Source: Bursaphelenchus xylophilus
Taxonomy: Eukaryota; Nematoda; Chromadorea; Rhabditida; Aphelenchoididae
Direction: 5' to 3'
DNA length: 64,000 nt
Assembly: GCA_904066235.2 (NCBI GenBank)
Contig: CAJFCV020000004.1
Span: forward strand, 7,006,001 to 7,070,000
Made by a program: the position numbers and the translations under genes. Positions 59,985 to 64,000 of the stretch are shown in pieces (within the stretch, counting starts at the first letter, position 1; every line of letters begins with the position of its first letter). Under the pieces are notes generated by a model. It saw only the letters and a list, made by a program, of their open reading frames with translations. It made no database searches and was not told the origin of the DNA.

Positions 59985-60577
59985 CAAGGAAAGTACTTTT
60001 ATGGGGGCTCCTACTTTTTGACGGGGCATACCTCAAAACATCAGAAAAAATGCGCTGATCAAGGATATATAAATATTAGCTGCCCATTTTAGGTTTTTAG
60101 GGGTGAAAATGCCCAAAAACTGGCTTAAATTCCCTACAAAAGGCGCAGGCATTCGAAACGATAAAAAGCGCAGTCGGTCTCTTCCTTCGGAAGAGAGCGG
60201 TGTGGCCGAGTGGTTAGTGCCGTAGTCTGGGAAACAAGAGGGAGGACGCTGCACGGGTTCGATTTCCCTTTTGGGCCGAAGTAACTTTTTTGAAAGTTGA
60301 AGGTCTGAAAAATAAATTTTTGTGCCAAACCTGATTTATTACGTCTTAGAAACTCAATAAACATCATTCTAAGCCAAAATAAAAATTGTAAACCTGTGAA
60401 AAATTGAGCGAAAAGGGGTTTATATAGGACTTTAAGTCATCTTCCGACTGAGTTTTCACCCCTAAAAACCTAAAATGGGCAGCTAAGATTTATATATCCT
60501 TGATCAGCACATTTTTTCTGATTTTTTGAGATATGTCCCATCAAAAAGTAGGAGCCCCCATAAAAGTACTTTCCTTG
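59985..60577. mobile_element. PIF/Harbinger-like element with tRNA-like interior (family B)
   Basis: A 593-bp element has terminal inverted repeats of about 125 bases at roughly 95 percent identity (starting CAAGGAAAGTACTTTTATGG) and a TTA duplication on each side (59982-59984 and 60578-60580). The middle includes a tRNA-Ser-like segment at 60195-60278. The first 13 bases of its repeats are the same as those of family C copy 2, only 30 bp away. Confidence 0.85.
60195..60278 (+). ncRNA. tRNA-Ser/Leu-like sequence inside the family B element
   Basis: The A-box TGGCCGAGTGGTTAG (60203-60217) matches type II tRNAs (Ser/Leu), and the B-box is GGGTTCGATTTCC (60255-60267). The spacing of about 40 bases fits a tRNA, but the acceptor and T stems do not pair properly and no clear anticodon is visible. 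It is probably a tRNA-derived relic or an RNA polymerase III promoter. Confidence 0.55.
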
Positions 60578-60844
60578 TTAAATGTAAAGCAAAATAATGA
60601 GGACAAATGCGGGGGGTTTGAAACGAGGATGGCCAAAAGCCCAAAGCTCAGATTCTCTCTTAACTTTATGTACGTAATCTGTTCTGTCCATGTATTTATG
60701 GGAGGTAATTTATAAATTTTGTTTTTCATACCAGTCAAAAGTGGAAAGTTCACTCTAATTGTAAGGTTAGGACTAAAATTCGTCGGATATTGTCCAAAGT
60801 AAACATAAATGTGCTGCTTTTGGATGGATTGGAAAACAATTTGT

Positions 60845-61222
60845 AAAAACCTCCTATACATTTCTAATTCCAAAAATTTAACCTCACGCTTTGCTGGGCG
60901 GCGAGTTATTCAACGATCTTTGCCAGCTAAACAGTACGCGAAAATCGGAGGGCGGAAAGAGAGGGAAACATTTTCAGAAAAAAACGCATTTATTTGTCTT
61001 ACGCGGGAAAGCATTTTTCATGAAACAGATCCGGGACTAGTCATGCCACGAATCAAAAATATTAACAATTTTTTGCGAGCTTCGAAGTAAATTTCGCGGA
61101 TTTTTATAGAACGCATACAATTTAAATGGTACAGCTTAAAAAAATTCTCAATCTTGAAAAAATTGAATCCAGGTTCCTGCCAGGTTTCGTCAAAATCATA
61201 GCGTCGTACCCTTGGTAAAAGC
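60845..61222. repeat. Diverged, partial family C copy
   Basis: The interior resembles family C (TAACCTCACGCTTTGCTGGGC, ATTCAACGAT, CAGTACGCGAAA) and the right end has GCGTCGTACCCTTGGTA. The left terminal repeat was not found. It shares with copy 2 the order of segments, so it is probably an old truncated insertion. Confidence 0.6.
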
Positions 61223-63760
61223 CCCCAGTCCATATTCGGCCGCACTTTAAGAGGCCAATAAAAATAATGATGACAAAAGAGGGTCGGGGTTTTAAATAAA
61301 TCTTGATGACAACGGCCGGCAGTGCCTGAAAGTAACGCTGGTTGTTGATTAATTTTCTTGGTCTTTTTCCCCCGATATGTCAGAGAATTTGGGCACTTTT
61401 ATAAACAAAATTTCAATTCTGTTCATCTTATATTGGTTTTTTTTTATTTTTATTAATAAAACTTTTTCAAACTAAATTCGCCTAGTAATTACTTTTAATT
61501 GCAGTGTTCAATCTAACTTGCAAAATATTTATTTTTTACATTGCTGTTACATATAAGAGGAAATGAGACCGATTTTGGGAGTCTGAAAAGGTGCTGAATT
61601 TTTTCCTCGTACTTTCTTTCTCATGTCGTTCTCACCTTTTCGTTTCTATTTTTTCAAAAAAATGAGGAAAGCATTTTAGCGTTTTCCTTCGGAACGACCG
61701 GTATCTTATTTCTTCACTCTTATATTTCAAAAAATTATTTTGATTTTTCCTTTTATTTCAGGTTCCTTTTGTGTGTTCTGAAAGGAATCGGGTACACATA
61801 AATGAAATGTTTTTGTTTGTTTTAATTGCTCCGTGCAAAGAATGAAAGGCCTCAGGGGGTTCGCAGTGCATCTGATAAATAGGTAAGAGCACAGAAAACA
61901 ACCTTGTTCGTTGTAAAGGGCATTTGCCCCATGTCATCTACAGTCATTCGGTTGTCCTTTGATGAGCGATTAATAGTCCTTTTAGGGGATTATATACCTC
62001 ATCTGATTGGTCGAAAATAAATAAGAGCAACTTGGTGTAAGCAGATTCACAAAATACGCATTGGATTCTGTATTACATTTATTTAAAAGAATAGTATTCG
62101 ACGCAATAAGTAGACCGTAGAATTCCGAGGATTTGTGTAGATGACATTATCCATGCCTCAGACTCTTCAAAAGTGCAATCCCCAATGTTTATATACCCTT
62201 CGTTTCATATTTTCATTTCGAGTTTTGTTTCAGAATATGGATTCAGAATCGGGTTTCAGTCATATCCGATTCCGATTTCCTTTCAATATAAATAAATTCT
62301 GATTTTTTTATAATATTTTATACAATTTACATCAACATGCACATGTCTAAAAACTTTCGACGGAATTTTTTTTGCACTGTAATAAATTTTAAAACTCCAA
62401 AAATGATTTATTTTGTAGGAAAGAATGGTCGAAGTGCAGGTGGTTGACTCTTAATAACAGTTTTCGATAATTAATTTTCGAGTATCAATAAAATTTAAAT
62501 TAAAAATTTGAACGTAAGGCTGCTGTTTTGACCTCTTAAGTAATCTATTTTATTTTTATTTTTTTATGTCGGCCTTCCTTTCGCTTCACATTTATTTCCA
62601 AAGTCATCAATCCCGGTATTGGATATGCCTTTTAATTTGTCTTTATCTCTTTGATTTATCCTTCTTTTCACCGTCTTTTTTCTCATCCGTTTTCTCATCA
62701 AAAAAAAGAAACTTTAAAAGTTGAATTCTGTTTATAAGAGAGTCCCCGGAGCTCCTTGAATAAACATAACCAGGAGTATCCAGTGCCATCAAGTGTTACC
62801 CATTTTAATTGAGTTTTCTCTAATTTGGAGATGCAAATTTTGAGAAAAAAAATATTTTTGTTTTCTCGAAGAAGCTCTCGGACGAAAGTTCGCATGGATT
62901 TGATGACATTTTTTTGTTGGCTTTTGACCTTATTTTAAATTTTACTGTATTTTTATGCTTTTTTTAAGATCCAAAGAGTCCCACTTATGAGACTTTGAGT
63001 TCCAAATTTCAGTTATAATGGGATTATCTTACAAAAAATTAATTAGATTACTCGAAGATGATGTTCAAAGTGCAATAAACACATTTTGATTAATTTTTTG
63101 AATATTCAAAGCACCAAAAGTTCCATGAACAAGATATTTTTTATATAAAGATAGTTTCATCGAGTTTCCTTCTTATTTACTAGACAAAATACCACCCAGA
63201 AGTCATAATAGTAAAACTTTTTTCTTCCCTGGGGGCTTTTAATTTGTGATTTTTAATTTAATTTCTTCCGATTCTAAGCAGAACGTGCAACTCTTTGTTT
63301 AATTTTAGTATTAAAGGGAGGTCAGCCTAATCTTTCCAGCTAAAATTCTTTGATATAAATCTTGATTTGACCAAGTATTTGTTATTTTTGCTCAAAGAGA
63401 ATGACAAAGTTTGTTTCAATCGTTGTATAATAAACACTACTCTGCAAACACGCATTTCATTGTCAAATATCTTTACTGTTTTTTGGCTACTTTCTGGTTG
63501 CTTTTAGTATTTTTAATCTCGAATAAAATCCATTCTAAAGCGGCCCAAAGTCGATTGGGTTAATTGACCCTGGGGGCATGGCCCGGAACACTTGGGTTCA
63601 CTTATTTAAATTCCTCTGATTAACCTTGTAATCGCGGACAAGGGCCGAGGGTGGGCTCACTTAATGCTGGATCGAGCGAATTCTTCGTTTTCCCACTCTT
63701 TCTTTTTATATTGTACTTGCAGACATGACGTTAGAATTGGATTGATGAAATGCGCTTCAC
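61223..63760. other. AT-rich intergenic region, nothing recognised
   Basis: About 2.5 kb precedes the GPCR-like gene. Poly-T and poly-A runs dominate; the only open frames above 60 residues lack relations. A TTGCAG acceptor ends at 63722, 38 bases before the chosen ATG of the next gene. Confidence 0.4.
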
Positions 63761-63909
63761 ATGAACATGGAGAACATCAGCAGTGCCCTCGGCGAAGATG
63801 AGGCCTTTCTGCATGAGTATGCGGAAGAAGAGGCCGCCCGGTGGACGATTAAGGTCGTCTTCTGCACCTTGTACTTCTTGTTATTTTTATTCGGAACTAT
63901 CGGAAATGG
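63761..63909 (+). CDS. GPCR-like protein, first exon only (cut by right edge)
   Basis: The exon codes MNMENISSALGEDEAFLHEYAEEEAARWTIKVV and then the first membrane segment VVFCTLYFLLFLFGTIGNG, followed by a GT donor at 63910. The extracellular acidic start with an N-glycosylation site (NIS) and the GN pair at the end of TM1 fit a class A, probably peptide-type, GPCR. A second ATG two codons later could also serve. An upstream open frame of six codons (starting at 63725) precedes the start. Only one seventh of the protein is visible, so subtype is unknown. Confidence 0.6.
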
Positions 63910-64000
63910 GTAAGTATCCGCCGCTTAACGTCACAGTAAAGTCTTCATAAATCATCCCGTTAATCTCAATTTAAGCTATTGACGTTCTAAGAAAACGTTT

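Overview
The window is nuclear DNA from a nematode. The genes are split by many short introns (most 35-100 bp, the shortest 29 bp) and include nematode-typical products: a chitin synthase with a coiled-coil tail, a CAP/SCP secreted protein, a cysteine-rich secreted protein and a protein of MAM-like repeats. Splice acceptors are mostly TTTTAG rather than the TTTTCAG typical of Caenorhabditis (27 of the 34 introns I placed in the chitin synthase, P5B ATPase and Rab3GAP genes end in TAG). Four introns begin with GC instead of GT. Together this points to a nematode outside Caenorhabditis; I cannot name the species.

Layout, left to right: 1-4.7 kb holds CCT-8 (minus, cut by the left edge), APC-11 (plus, divergent from CCT-8), a secreted cysteine-rich protein (plus) and an ELM2/GATA/SANT chromatin protein (minus). 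6.8-11.9 kb is a multi-exon BED/hAT transposase-derived gene (minus) with two MITE-like elements in one intron. 12-15.8 kb is a GC-rich stretch without a convincing gene. 15.8-24.7 kb is gene dense: MAM-like repeat protein (plus), Rab3GAP catalytic subunit (minus), BAR-domain protein (plus), aldo-keto reductase (plus). 27.8-32.3 kb is a P5B-type ATPase (plus). 32.7-35.7 kb holds two tandem paralogous genes of unknown function with C-terminal membrane segments (minus). 37.6-45.6 kb has a TauE/SafE transporter, a CAP protein, a flavin monooxygenase and a fibronectin-III-like GPI-type protein. 47.7-49 kb is a PP1-like phosphatase. 52.4-57 kb is a complete chitin synthase. The last gene, at 63.76 kb, is the first exon of a GPCR-like protein.

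The spaces between genes and several introns are full of small inverted-repeat transposons. These are an internally deleted mariner (49.0-49.9 kb), a mariner-type non-autonomous element with a TA duplication (35.8-37.0 kb), a roughly 2 kb palindrome (49.9-51.9 kb), PIF/Harbinger-like elements with 3-bp TNA duplications (37.7, 59.5 and 60.0 kb), and others. Two unrelated palindromic families both carry tRNA-like internal promoter boxes; this is the most unusual signal in the window.

The genes do not form one pathway. Most are housekeeping or nematode-lineage genes in ordinary order. Exon coordinates were worked out by hand from splice consensus, reading phase and homology; every multi-exon model listed closes in phase unless the entry says otherwise.
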